Assembly: GCA_016808115.1 (NCBI GenBank)
Contig: JAEQBH010004561.1
Span: 62,001 to 126,000 of the forward strand
Reading direction: 5' to 3'
Length of the DNA: 64,000 bases
From: Tetrastigma voinierianum
Taxonomy: Eukaryota > Streptophyta > Magnoliopsida > Vitales > Vitaceae
In this document: piece after piece, positions 24,401 to 34,177 of the stretch
Layout: each line of letters opens with the position of its first letter
Position numbering within the stretch: the stretch's first letter is position 1
Program-made: the position numbers and the translations under genes
The notes under the pieces: generated by a model
What the model was told of the DNA's origin: nothing
Database searches by the model: none
The model's input: only the letters and a program-made list of their open reading frames with translations

Positions 24401-24573
24401 TCATATCCTTTTTGGAAAATTTACAACTTTACCCTTCTTCTAGTATAACATTCCAGGTTCAATAAATTTATCATTTCACAATTTCATCCTGAACAACAAC
24501 TCCCAACATACGGTGCACATATGCGCCCTTACGGTTACTCGTACCGTACACCCTCTCGGGACGGGGGGTTACA
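21480..24573 (-). mobile_element. Solo LTR (3.1 kb) inside an array leader, TSD ATAAT
   Basis: On the plus strand it starts TGACACACCCCCGCCCC and ends CGGGACGGGGGGTTACA; on the minus strand this is TGTAACCCCCCG to GGGTGTGTCA, a typical Ty3/gypsy LTR pair of ends. It is flanked by ATAAT at 21475-21479 and 24574-24578. The array leader reads straight across it (GTTATAAT then CTCTTAAGAAAACGC). It contains a 54-bp tandem repeat and GGTACC-rich palindromic text (23645-23830), with no coding domain. Confidence 0.9.
22020..22640 (+). repeat. ~54-bp tandem repeat in the solo LTR
   Basis: Repeats of TTGCTTGCTTGCTTTACTTT then AAGTTTATAAAACTTTTCAT. Copy-to-copy spacing is 54 bp where regular (for example 22109 to 22163). 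Later copies gain a CACGGGAGCCTGGGCTCAAC segment. The AAGTTTATAAAACTTTT core is itself an inverted repeat. Confidence 0.85.
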
Positions 24574-24578
24574 ATAAT

Positions 24579-25586
24579 CTCTTAAGAAAACGCATAAAAA
24601 AAACTCTTAAAGTTCTCAAGAAATTTTGTTCTTTTTCTTAGAAAATGATTATTCTCAAGCATTCATTAATGGCGGTTTCTTCTTCGAAAAGGACCTCACT
24701 TTTGCTTGTCTATGGCCGATCTTTTCCAAATCAAAGATTCATGGAAATCAACAACACTGACTAGAGGAGTTTTGGCGGAAATTAGTTTGCGAAGCCTTTA
24801 ATCTACGATTGTTTAAGTGATTGGGATTTTCTTATTTCTTTTTAGCATAAAATTTGTGAATCGTTGAAACTAGAAAGGCTTTAATCCTGTTTCACCTATT
24901 TAAAAGTTATTATTCTGGTTCTTGGGTTATTCTCATTAAATTATTTCTTTCTTAAAATTTTGTCTTTTCTATTTGTCTTCTTGGAAAATTTTGGATTTTC
25001 ATTGTTGTGAATAGTTGAAGCTTTAATTCGATTTGCCCCATCCTTTGTCAAAGAGATTTTCTTCTTAGCATCTTTTTTAATTTAAGATTTTTCGTATTTC
25101 CATTTTGGTTGCTTGGAAAATAAAAATTTTTTTTTGGTGGATGGAGTTTCAGAGGAAATTCATCTTCATCATCATCTTCTTTTCCTTCAAAAGTTCAATT
25201 AGGATTGATTTGTCTCTTGATAAATGTCACAGATTTTCCGGAAACACACATTGGAAAAGTAGGTTGTGTTACTCCACACCAGAATGAAAAAGTAAATGGG
25301 AAAGATAAAAATGCAAAAGCTCTACATTTAAAGCCAGCTTCAACAGATTCATATTCCTTTAGACTTTAGCTTTTTTCTTTACTGTTGGTCTTTTTATTAG
25401 TTGGGACTTTTTGTAAGAGAACAAATGAATTGAGTTTCATATGACTCCAACTATGTTGTGGTTGTCCAAAATGAAGGCACTTGCTGGAAGAAGAAAATGT
25501 CGGTTTCGAATGGAAGGGCGGATTGGAGTATGCATGGATAGACTATGGTCAAAGTGCCAAAGTATGATCCTTCTTCTGGCATATAA
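24579..25586 (+). repeat. Array unit D (its first bases lie at 21446-21479)
   Basis: The short frame at 24669 has stops in place of Arg (ACTAG near codon 31) and Pro (TTAG). The tail at about 25445-25586 is nearly intact and ends GGCATATAA. Confidence 0.88.
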
Positions 25587-25701
25587 AATATGAAACCCGC
25601 CTGAACAAACTGTTACAATCTCTGTAGAAAAAAAAACTCTCAAAGTTCTAAAGAAATTTCGTTCTTGTTCTCAGAAAACGATTATTCTCAATCATTCTTT
25701 A

Positions 25702-25857
25702 ATGGTAGTTTCTTCTGCAAAAAGGACCTCACTTTTTCTTGTCGATGACCGATCTTTTCCAAATCAAAGATTCATGGAAATCAATATCACAGATCGGAGG
25801 AGTTTTGGCGGAAATCCATTAGCAAAGCCTTTAATCTACGGTCATTTATGTGATTGA
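25702..25857 (+). CDS. Short conserved array ORF, copy E (51 codons)
   Basis: Starts MVVSSAKRTSLFLVDDRSF and stops early because GATTGG is GATTGA. The conserved core QRFMEINITDRRSFGGNPL is intact. Unidentified protein; it could be a first exon if the GTTTAG|GT-type donor (here TTTATGTG) still worked, which is doubtful in this copy. Confidence 0.3.
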   Translation: MVVSSAKRTSLFLVDDRSFPNQRFMEINITDRRSFGGNPLAKPLIYGHLCD

Positions 25858-26139
25858 GATTTTCTTATTTCTTTCTAGCATAAAATTAGTGAATCATTGA
25901 AATTTGAAATGCTTTAATCATGTTTCACTTGTTTAGAAGTTATTATTCAGGTTCTTGGGTTATTCTCATTAAATTATTTCTTTTATAAAATTCTGTCTTT
26001 TCTGTTTGTCGTCTTGGAAAATTTTGGATCTTCATTATTGTGAATAGTTGAAGCTTTAATTTGATTTGCCCTATCCTTCAGGTCAAAGGGATTTTCTTCT
26101 TAGCATCTTTTTTAATTTAATATTTTCCATACTTTTTGT

Positions 26140-26619
26140 TTGGTTGCTAGGAAAATAAAAAAGAAATTTGGTGGATGGAGTTTCAGAGAAAATTCATCTT
26201 CATCACCATCTTCTTTTCCTTCAAAAGTTCAATTAGGATTGATTTGTCTCTTGATAAATGTCACAGATTTTCTTCAAACACACACTGGAAAAGTAGGTTG
26301 TGTTACTCCACACCAGAATGAAAAAGTAAATGGGAAAGATCAAAATGCAAAAGCTCAGCATTTAAAGCCAGCTTCAAATGATTCATATTCCTTTAGACTT
26401 AAGCTTTTTTCTTTACTGTTGTTCTTTTTATTAGTTGAGTTTTTCTATAAAAGAAGAAATGAATTGAGATTATATGACTACAACTGTGTTGTGGCTATCC
26501 ATAATAAAGGCACCTTCTGGAAGAAGAAAATGTCGGTTTCTAATGGAAGGGCGGATTGGAGTATCCATGGAAAGACTATGGTCAAAGTGCCAAAGTATGA
26601 TGCTTCTTCTGGCATATAA
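26140..26619 (+). CDS. Chimeric open frame ending in lectin-kinase sequence (159 codons)
   Basis: Residues 1-30 are basic and Ser-rich (KIKKKFGGWSFRE, then a Ser run). Residues 50-85 include GKVGCVTPHQNEKVNGKDQN. Residues 93-108 are hydrophobic (LKLFSLLLFFLLVEFF), a possible membrane span. Residues about 116-159 are the lectin-kinase tail with VVAIHNKGTFWKKKMSVSNG and GKTMVKVPKYD. It is the longest open frame in the array. The ATG at 26140 is not conserved as a start and no transcript evidence exists, so this may be a chance open copy of a degenerate segment. Confidence 0.25.
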   Translation: MVARKIKKKFGGWSFRENSSSSPSSFPSKVQLGLICLLINVTDFLQTHTGKVGCVTPHQNEKVNGKDQNAKAQHLKPASNDSYSFRLKLFSLLLFFLLVEFFYKRRNELRLYDYNCVVAIHNKGTFWKKKMSVSNGRADWSIHGKTMVKVPKYDASSGI

Positions 26620-26740
26620 AATATGAAACCTGCATGAACGAACCGTTACAATCTCTGTAGAAAAAAAAACTCTCAAAGTTCTCAAGAAATTTAGTTCTTG
26701 TTCTCAGAAAACGATTATTCTCAATCATTCTTTAATGGTG
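26611..26740 (+). promoter_or_regulatory. Array promoter-like junction: TATA box and leader (representative)
   Basis: The lectin-kinase tail ends GGCATATAAAATATGAAACC, which holds a TATAAAAT box. About 20-30 bp on comes GAACCGTTACAATCTCTG, then a leader rich in TCTCAAAGTTCTCAAGAAA before the ATG at 26735. ACCGTTA is the reverse complement of TAACGGT, matching the core of the AACGG element known from mitotic-phase plant promoters. The layout recurs in nearly all units, for example 20403, 25581, 27642, 28664, 29701, 30751, 31771, 32806 and 34171. Function is inferred from the arrangement only. Confidence 0.4.
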
Positions 26741-27647
26741 GTTTCTTCCGCGAAAAGGACCTCACTTTTTCTTGTCGATGGCCGATCTTTTCCAAATCAA
26801 AGATTCATGGAAATCAATATCACAGATCGAAGGAGTTTTGGTGGAAATCCAATAGCAAAGCCTTCAATCTACGGTCATTTATGTGATTGAGATTTTCTTA
26901 TTTCTTTCTAGCGTAAAATTAGTGAATCATTGAAATTTGAAATGCTTTAATCATGTTCACCCCTAAAAGTTATTATTCAAATATCGGGTTATTCTCATTA
27001 AATTATTTCTTTTATAAAATTTCGCTTTTTCGCTTGTCGTTTCGAAAATTTTGGATCTTCATTATTGTGAATAGTTGAAACTTTAATTCGATTTGCCTTG
27101 TCCTTCAGGGTAAAGGGATTTTCTTCTTAGCATCTTTTTTAATTTAATATTTTCCTGCATTTCCTGCTTCGTTGTCAGGAAAATAAAAAAATTTCGTGGA
27201 TGGAGTTTGCAATAAAATTCATCTTTTAATTACATATTCTTTTTCTTCAAAAAAGTTGAATTAGGATTGATTTGTTTCTTGATAAGTGTCACAGATTTTC
27301 AGAAACACACTTTGGAAAAGTAGGTGGTGTTCCTCCACACCAGAATGAAAAAGAAAATGGGAAAGATAAAAATGCAAAAGCTCAGCATTTAAAGCCAGCT
27401 TCAACAGATTCATATTCCTTTAGAATTAAGCTTTTTTCTTTACGGTTGTTCTGTTTATTAGTTGGGTCTTTTTGTAATAGAACAAATGAATTGAGTTTCA
27501 TATGACTCCAACTATGTTGTGGTTGTCCATAATGAAGGCACCTGTTGGAAGAAGAAAATGCTGGTTTCGAATGGAATGGCGGATTGGAGTATCCATGGAA
27601 AGACTATGGTTAAAGTGCCAAAGTATGATGCATCTTCTGGCATATAA
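26620..27647 (+). repeat. Array unit F (1,028 bp)
   Basis: The short frame at 26735-26890 is open for 51 codons. The middle (27000-27240) is more diverged than in neighbours, with local T/C-for-G/A differences. The tail ends at 27647 with GGCATATAA. Confidence 0.9.
26735..26890 (+). CDS. Short conserved array ORF, copy F (51 codons)
   Basis: Starts MVVSSAKRTSLFLVDGRSF, core QRFMEINITDRRSFGGNPI, and ends GHLCD before TGA. It shares the early stop and the ITD variant with copy E, so E and F are close relatives. Unidentified. Confidence 0.3.
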   Translation: MVVSSAKRTSLFLVDGRSFPNQRFMEINITDRRSFGGNPIAKPSIYGHLCD

Positions 27648-28670
27648 AATCCGAAACCCGTCTAAACGTATCGTTACAATTTCTGTAGAAAACGCGTAAA
27701 AAAACTCTCAAAGTTCTCAAGAAATTTTGTTCTTGTTCTCAGAAAACGATTGTTCTCAAGCATTCATTAATGATAGTTTCTTCTTCGAAAAGGACCTCAC
27801 TTTTTCTCTTGTCGATGGCCGATCTTTTCCAAATCAAAGATTCATGGAAATCGACACCACTGACCGGAGGAGTTTTGGCAGAAATCAGTTAGTGAAGCCT
27901 TAAATCTATGATCGTTTAAGTGATTGGGATTTTCTTATTTACTTTTAATGTAAAATTAGTGAATTGTTGAAATTTGAAAGGCTTTAATCTTGTTTCACCT
28001 GTTTAAAAGTTATTATTAAGGTTCTTGGGTTTCTCATTAAATTATTTATTTCTTAAAATTTTGTTTTTTCTGTTTGTTTTCTTAGGAAATTTTGGATATT
28101 CATTGTAATGAATAGTTGAAGCTTTAAATCAATTTGCCCCTTCCTTCAGGTCTAAGGGATTTTCTTCTAAGCATCTTTTTTAATTTAAGATTTTTCGTAC
28201 TTCTAGTTTGGTTGCTGGGAAAATAAAAAAAAAAAAAATTGGTGAATGGAGTTTTAGAGGAAATTCATCTTCATCTTTATCTTCTTTTCCTTCAAAAGTT
28301 GAATTAGGATTGATTTGTTTCTTGTTAAATGTCATAGATTTTCCCCAAACACACTGAAAAATTAGGTGGTGTTCCTCCACACCAGAATGCAAAAGAAAAG
28401 GGGAAAGATCAAAATGCAAAAGCTTTGCATTTCAAGCCAGCTTCAACATATTCATATTCCTTTAGACTTAAGCTTTTTTCTTTACTGTTGTTCTTTTTAT
28501 TAGTTGGGTCTTTCTACAAAAGAATAATTGAATTGAGTTTCATATGACTCTAACTATGTTATGGCTGTCCATAATGAAGGCACCTATTGGAAGAAGAAAA
28601 TGCCAGTTGGAGTATCCTTGGAAAGACAATGGTCAAAGTGCCAATGTATGATGCTTATTTTGGCATATAA
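27648..28670 (+). repeat. Array unit G (1,023 bp)
   Basis: The ATG at 27770 is kept (ATGATAGTTTCTTC) but two extra bases in TTTTTCTCTTGTCG shift the frame after codon 12. The tail (28555-28670) has lost about 20 bp of the NGRADWS segment. Confidence 0.88.
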
Positions 28671-29706
28671 AATCTAAAAACCGCCTAAACGAACCGTTAC
28701 AATCTCTGCAGAAAACACATAAAAAAACTTTGAAAGTTCTCACGAAATTTCATTCTTGTTTTCAGAAAATGATTGTTCTCAAGCATTCATTAATGGTGGT
28801 TTCTTCTTTGATAAGGACCTCACTTTTGCTTGTCAATGGCCGATCTTTTCCAAATCAAAGATTCATGGAAATCAACAACACTGACCGGTGTAGTTTTGGC
28901 GGAAATCCGTTAGTGAAGCCTTCAATCTACGATCGCTTAGGTGATTGGGATTTTCTTGTTTCTTTTTAGCGTAAAATTAGTGAATCGTTGAAATTTGAAA
29001 GGCTTTAATCACGTTTCACTAGTTTAAAAGTTATTATTCAAGTTCTTGGGTTATTATTATTAAATAATTTATTTTATAAAACTTCGTCTTTTTTGTTTGT
29101 CTTCTTTGAAAATTTTGGATCTTCATTGTTGTGAATAGGTGAAACTTTAATTCGATTTGCCCTGTCCTTTAGGTCAAAGGGATTTTCTTCTTAGCATCAT
29201 TTTTAATTTTAGATTTTCCGTACTTCCAGTTTGGTTTTTGGGAAAAAAAAAAAATTGGTGGATGGAGTTTTAGAGGAAATTCATCTTCATTTTCATCTTC
29301 TTTTCCTTCAAAAGTTGAATTAGGATTGATTTGTTTCTTCAAAAATGTCACAAATTTTCCCCAAACACACTCTTGAAAAGTAGGTGGTGTTCCTCCACAC
29401 CAGAATGAAAAAGAAAATGGGAAAGATAAAAATGCAAAAGCTCTACATTTAAAGCTAGCTTCAACAGATTCATATTCCTTCAAACTTTAGTTTATTCTTT
29501 ACTGTTGTTCTTTTTATTAGTTGGGACTTTTTGTAAAAGAACAATTGAATTGAGTTTCATATGACTCCAACTATGTTGTGGTTGTCCATAATGTAGGCAC
29601 TTGTGGGAAGAAGAAAATGTTGGTTTCGAATGGAAGGGTGGATTGGAGTATCCATGGTAAGACTATGTTCATAGTGCCAAAGTATGATGCTTCTTTTGGC
29701 ATATAA
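28671..29706 (+). repeat. Array unit H (1,036 bp)
   Basis: Holds an intact 58-codon short frame at 28793-28969. The tail carries a TAG for the Glu/Lys of HNEGT (ATAATGTAGGCAC, 29588) and is therefore broken. Confidence 0.9.
28793..28969 (+). CDS. Short conserved array ORF, copy H (58 codons)
   Basis: Starts MVVSSLIRTSLLLVNGRSF, core QRFMEINNTDRCSFGGNPL, ends GDWDFLVSF before TAG. Open throughout. An in-frame upstream ATG at 28730 would extend it by 21 codons, but that ATG arises from leader sequence that lacks it in other units, so 28793 is preferred. Unidentified. Confidence 0.35.
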   Translation: MVVSSLIRTSLLLVNGRSFPNQRFMEINNTDRCSFGGNPLVKPSIYDRLGDWDFLVSF

Positions 29707-30756
29707 ATTCTGAAACCCGCTTGAACGAACCATTATAATCTTTGCAGAAAACGCTTAAAAAAAAACCCTAAAAGTTCTCAAGAAATTTCGTTCTTATTAT
29801 CAGAAAATGGTTGTTCTCAAGCATTCATTAATGGTGGTTTCTTCTTCAAAAAGGACCTAACTTTTTCTTGTCGATGGCCGATCTTTTCCAAATCAAAGAT
29901 TCATGGAAATCAACAACATTGACCGGAGGAGTTTTGGCGGAAAATCGTTAGCGAAGCCTTCAATCTACTGTTGTTTAGGTTATTGGGATTTTCTTTTTTC
30001 TTTTTTTTGCGTAAAATTAGTGAATCGTTGAAACTTGGAAGGCTTTAATCCCGTTTCACCTGTTTAAAAGTTATTATTTACGTTCTTGGGTTATTCTCAT
30101 TAAGTTATTTCTTTCTTAAAATTTTGTCTTTTCTGTTTATCTTCAAGGAAATTTTTTGATCTTCATTGTTGTGAATAGTTGAAGCTTTAATTCGATTTGC
30201 CCTGTCCTTCAAATCAAAGGGATTTTCTTCTTAGAATCTTTTTAATTATATATTTTTTGTACTTCCAGTTTGGTTGCTGGGAAAATAAAAAAAAAATTTT
30301 GGTGGATGGAGTTTAAGAGGAAATTCATCTTCATCTTCATCTTCTTTTCCTTCATAAGTTGTATTAGGATTTATTTGTTTCTTGATAAATGTCGCATATT
30401 TTCCGCAAACACACTCTGGAAAAGTGGGTGGTGTTCCTCCACACCAGAATGAAAAAGTAAATGGGAAAGATAAAAATGCAAAAGGTCTACATTTAAAGCT
30501 AAAGCACTTCAATGTGATTCATATTCCTTCAGACTTTAGCTTTTTTCTTTATTGTTGTTCTTTTTATTAGTTGGGACTTTTTGTAAGAGAACAAATGAAT
30601 TGAGTTTCATATGACTACAACTATGTTGTGGTTGTCCATAATGAAGGCACTTGCTGGAAGAAGAAAATGTCGGTTTCTAATGGAAGGGCGGATTGGAGTA
30701 TGCATGGATAGGCTATGGTCAAAGTGCCAAAGTATGATGCTTCTTTTGGTATATAA
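29707..30756 (+). repeat. Array unit I (1,050 bp)
   Basis: The short frame at 29831 ends after nine codons (GACCTAA for GACCTCA). The middle segment 30382-30570 is open. The tail ends GGTATATAA at 30756. Confidence 0.88.
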
Positions 30757-31777
30757 ATTCTGAAACCCGCCTGAATGAACTGTTACAATCTCTGCAGAGA
30801 ATGCGTAAAAAAACCCTTAAAAGTTCTCAAGAAATTTCGTTCATGTTCTTAGAAAACGATTATTCTCAAGCATTCATTAATGGCGGTTTCTTCTTTTAAA
30901 AGGACCTCACTTTTTCTTGTCGATGGCTGATCGTTTCCAAATCAAAGATTTATGGAAAACAATAACACTAACAGGAGGAGTTTTGGCGGAAATATGCCGC
31001 CATGCCTTAATCTACTACGCTTAGGTGACCTGAAATTTTCTTATTTCTTTGCGCAAAATTATGGAATCGTAGAAAATCAAAGTTTAACTCAAGCCTACCT
31101 AGTTTAAAAGTTATTATTTAGGTACTTGGGTTATTCTCATTAAATTATTTCTATCTTAAAATTTTATCTTTTCTTTTTGTCTTCTAGGAAAATTTTGGAT
31201 CTTCATTGTTGTGAATAGGTGAAGCTTTAATTCGATTTTATTCAGTCTCAAGTTGGGTGATTTTTCTAGCATCTTTTTAATTTTAGATTTTTTGTAATTC
31301 TAGTTTGGTTTTTGGGAAAAAAAAAATGGTGGATGGAGTTTCAGAGGAAATTCATCTTCATCTTCATCTTCTTTTCCTTCAAAAGTTGAATTAGGATTGA
31401 TTTGTTTCTTCAAAAATGTCACAAATATTCCCCAAACACACTCTTGAAAAGCAGGTGGTGTTCATCCACACAAGAATGAAAACGAAAATGGGAAAGATAA
31501 AAATGCAAAAGCTCTACAATTAAAGCTAGCTTCAATAGATTCATATTCCTTTAGAGTTTAGTTTTTTCTTTACTATTGTTCTTTTTATTAGTTGGGACTT
31601 TTTGTAAAAGAACAATTGAATTGAGTTTCATATGACTCCAACTATGTTGTGGTTGTCCATAATGAAGGCACCTGCTGGAAGAAGAAAATGTTGGTTTCGA
31701 ATGGAAGGGTGGATAGGAGTATCCATGGTAAGACTATGTTCAAAGTGCCAAAGTATGATGCTTCTTATGGCATATAA
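30757..31777 (+). repeat. Array unit J (1,021 bp)
   Basis: The short frame at 30880 has TGA for the Arg of DGRSF, the same change as unit B. Sequence between 30990 and 31090 is unusually diverged. The tail (31640-31777) has a GTAAG in place of GAAAG. Confidence 0.88.
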
Positions 31778-32812
31778 ATTCTAAAACCCGCCTGAACGAA
31801 CCGTTACAATCTCTATAGAAAACGAGTAAAAAAAACCTTTAAAAGTTCTAGAGATATTTCGTTCTTGTTCTCAGAAAACGGTTGTTCTCAAGCATTCATT
31901 AATGGTGGTTTCTTCTTCGAAAAGGACCTCACTTTTGCTTGTTGACGGCCGATCTTTTCCAAATCAAAGATTCATAGAAATCAACAACACTGACCGGAGG
32001 AGTTTTAGCGGAAATCTGTTAGCGAAGCCTTCAATCTATGGTTGTTTATGTGATTGGGATTTTCTTTTTTCTTTTTTTGCGTAAAACTAGTGAATCGTTG
32101 AAACTTGGAAGGCTTTAATCCCGTTTCACCTGTTTAAAAAAAGTTATTATTCAGGTTCTTGGGTTATTCTCATTAAATTATTTCTTTCTTAAAATTCTGT
32201 CTTTTCTGTTTGTTTTCAAGGAAAATTTTGGATCTTCATTGTTGTGAATTGTTGAAGCTTTAATTCGATTTGCTCTGTCCTTCAGGTCAAAGGGATTTTC
32301 TTCTTAGCATCTTTTTTAATTTTAGATTTTTCGTACTTCCAGTTTGGTTGCTGGGAAAATAAAAAGAAATTTAGTGGATGGAGTTTCAGAGGAAATTCAT
32401 CTTCATCTTCATATTCTTTTCCTTCAAATGTCTAATTAGGATTTATTTGTTTTTAGATAAATGTCACATATTTTCCGCAAACACACTCTGGAAAAGTAGG
32501 TGGTGTTCCTCCACACTAGAATGAAAATAAAATGGGAAAGATAAAAATGCAAAAGCTCTACATTTAAAGCCAGCCTCAACATATTCATATTCCTTCATAC
32601 TTTAGCTTTTTTCTTTATTGTTGTTCTTTTTATTAGTTGGGACTTTTTGTAAGAGAACAAATGAATTGAGTTTCATATGACTCCAACTATGTTGTGGTTG
32701 TCCATAATGAAGGTACCTGTTGGAAGAAGAAAATGCCGGTTTCGAATGGAAGAGTATGCATGGATAGACTATGGTTACAGTGCCAAAGTATGATGCTTCT
32801 TTTGGCATATAA
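31778..32812 (+). repeat. Array unit K (1,035 bp)
   Basis: Holds an open short frame at 31902-32084. The tail (32690-32812) is shortened by about 12 bp in the NGRADWS segment. Confidence 0.9.
31902..32084 (+). CDS. Short conserved array ORF, copy K (60 codons)
   Basis: Starts MVVSSSKRTSLLLVDGRSF, core QRFIEINNTDRRSFSGN, ends WDFLFSFFA. It closely follows the array consensus. Unidentified protein; no cysteine pattern, membrane span or known motif is evident. Confidence 0.35.
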   Translation: MVVSSSKRTSLLLVDGRSFPNQRFIEINNTDRRSFSGNLLAKPSIYGCLCDWDFLFSFFA

Positions 32813-34177
32813 ATTCTGAAACCCTCCTGAACTAACTGTTACAATCTCTGTAGAGAATGCGTAAAAGAACCCCTAAAAGTTCTCAAGAAATTTCGTTCTT
32901 GTTCTAAAAAAACAATTGTTCTCAAGCATTCATTAATGACGGTTTTTTCTTTTAAAAGGACCTCACTTTTTCTTGTCGATGGCCGATCATTTCCAAATCA
33001 AAGATTCATGGAAATCAACAACACTGACCGAAGGAGTTTTGGAGGAATTCCATTGGTGATGCCTTTAATCTCCGGTCGTGTAGGTGATTGGGATTTTCTT
33101 GTTTTTTTTAGCGTAAAATTAGTGAATCGTAGAAACTTGAAAGGATTTAATCCTGTTTCACGGGTTTAAAAGTTATTATTCAGGTTCTTGGGTTATTCTT
33201 ATTAAATTATTTCTTTCTTAAAATTTTGTCTTTTTTTTTTGTCTTCTTGGAAAATTTTGGATCTTCATTGTTGTGAATAGTTGAAGCTTTAATTCGATTT
33301 GCCCTGTCCTTCAGGTCAAAGGGATTTTCTTCTTAGCATATTTTTTAATTTAAGTTTTTCAGACTGGCAAGCTTAAGGTCGGGAAAATAAATAAAAAAAT
33401 TTTGTGATGGAGTTTAAGAGGAAATCTATCTTCATCTTCATATTCTTTCCTTCAAAAGTTGAATTGTGATTGATTTGTTTCTTGATAAATGTCATAGATT
33501 TTCCGAAAACACACTCTGGAAAAGTAGGCGGTGTTCCTCCACACCAAAATGAAAAAGAAAATGGGAAAGATAAAAATGCAAAAGCTCTACATTTAAAGCC
33601 AACTTCAACAGATTCATATTCCTTCAGACTTAAGCTTTTTTCTTTACCGTTGTTTTTTTATTAGCTGGGTCTTTTTTTAAAAGAACAAATGAATTGAGTT
33701 TGATATGACTCCAACTATGTTCTGGTTGTCCATAATGAAGGAACCTGTTGGAAGAAGAAAATGCCGATTTAGAATGGAAGGGCAGATTGGAGTATCCATG
33801 GAAAGACTATGGTCAAAGTGCCAAATTGATTTGTTTCTTTATAAATGTCATAGATTTTCAGAACACACTTTTGAAAGTAGTAAATTCTCCACACCGTAAT
33901 GGAAAATAAAATAAAGATAAATGCAAAGTTTTGTACTTAGTTTCGCTTCATCATTCATTCCTCGCACTTCATCTTTTTTGTTCTTTTATTAGTTTCGGAT
34001 TCTTGTGTTAGAACAAATGAATCGAGTTTCATTTGATCTTCACTTTACTGTGGTCATTCCAATGAAGGCACCTGCTGGAAAAAGAAAATGTCGGTTTCGA
34101 ATGGAAGGGCGGATTGGAGTATCCAGGGAAAGACTATGGTCAAAGTGCCAAAGTATGTTGCTTCTTCTGGTATATAA
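32813..34177 (+). repeat. Array unit L, enlarged by an internal partial duplication (1,365 bp)
   Basis: At 33825 the first lectin-kinase tail (33705-33825) breaks off at GTGCCAAA and the sequence jumps back to TTGATTTGTTTCTTTATAAA, repeating the middle segment in diverged form, then a second tail (about 34050-34177). The result is two tails in one unit. The short frame at 32936 is open and extended. Confidence 0.88.
32936..33169 (+). CDS. Short conserved array ORF, copy L (77 codons)
   Basis: Starts MTVFSFKRTSLFLVDGRSF and keeps the QRFMEINNTDRRSFGG core. A base loss near the usual stop lets it read on for about 18 more codons into intron-like sequence, so the longer C-terminus is probably accidental. 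Confidence 0.3.
   Translation: MTVFSFKRTSLFLVDGRSFPNQRFMEINNTDRRSFGGIPLVMPLISGRVGDWDFLVFFSVKLVNRRNLKGFNPVSRV

Larger units (their letters stand above)
25587..26619 (+). repeat. Array unit E (1,033 bp) with a long chimeric frame
   Basis: The short frame at 25702-25857 is open for 51 codons. The second half, 26140-26619, is one uninterrupted frame of 159 codons running from the Ser-rich segment through VTPHQNEKVNGKD into the lectin-kinase tail, ending PKYDASSGI. In other units this frame is broken at one or more points. Confidence 0.9.
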
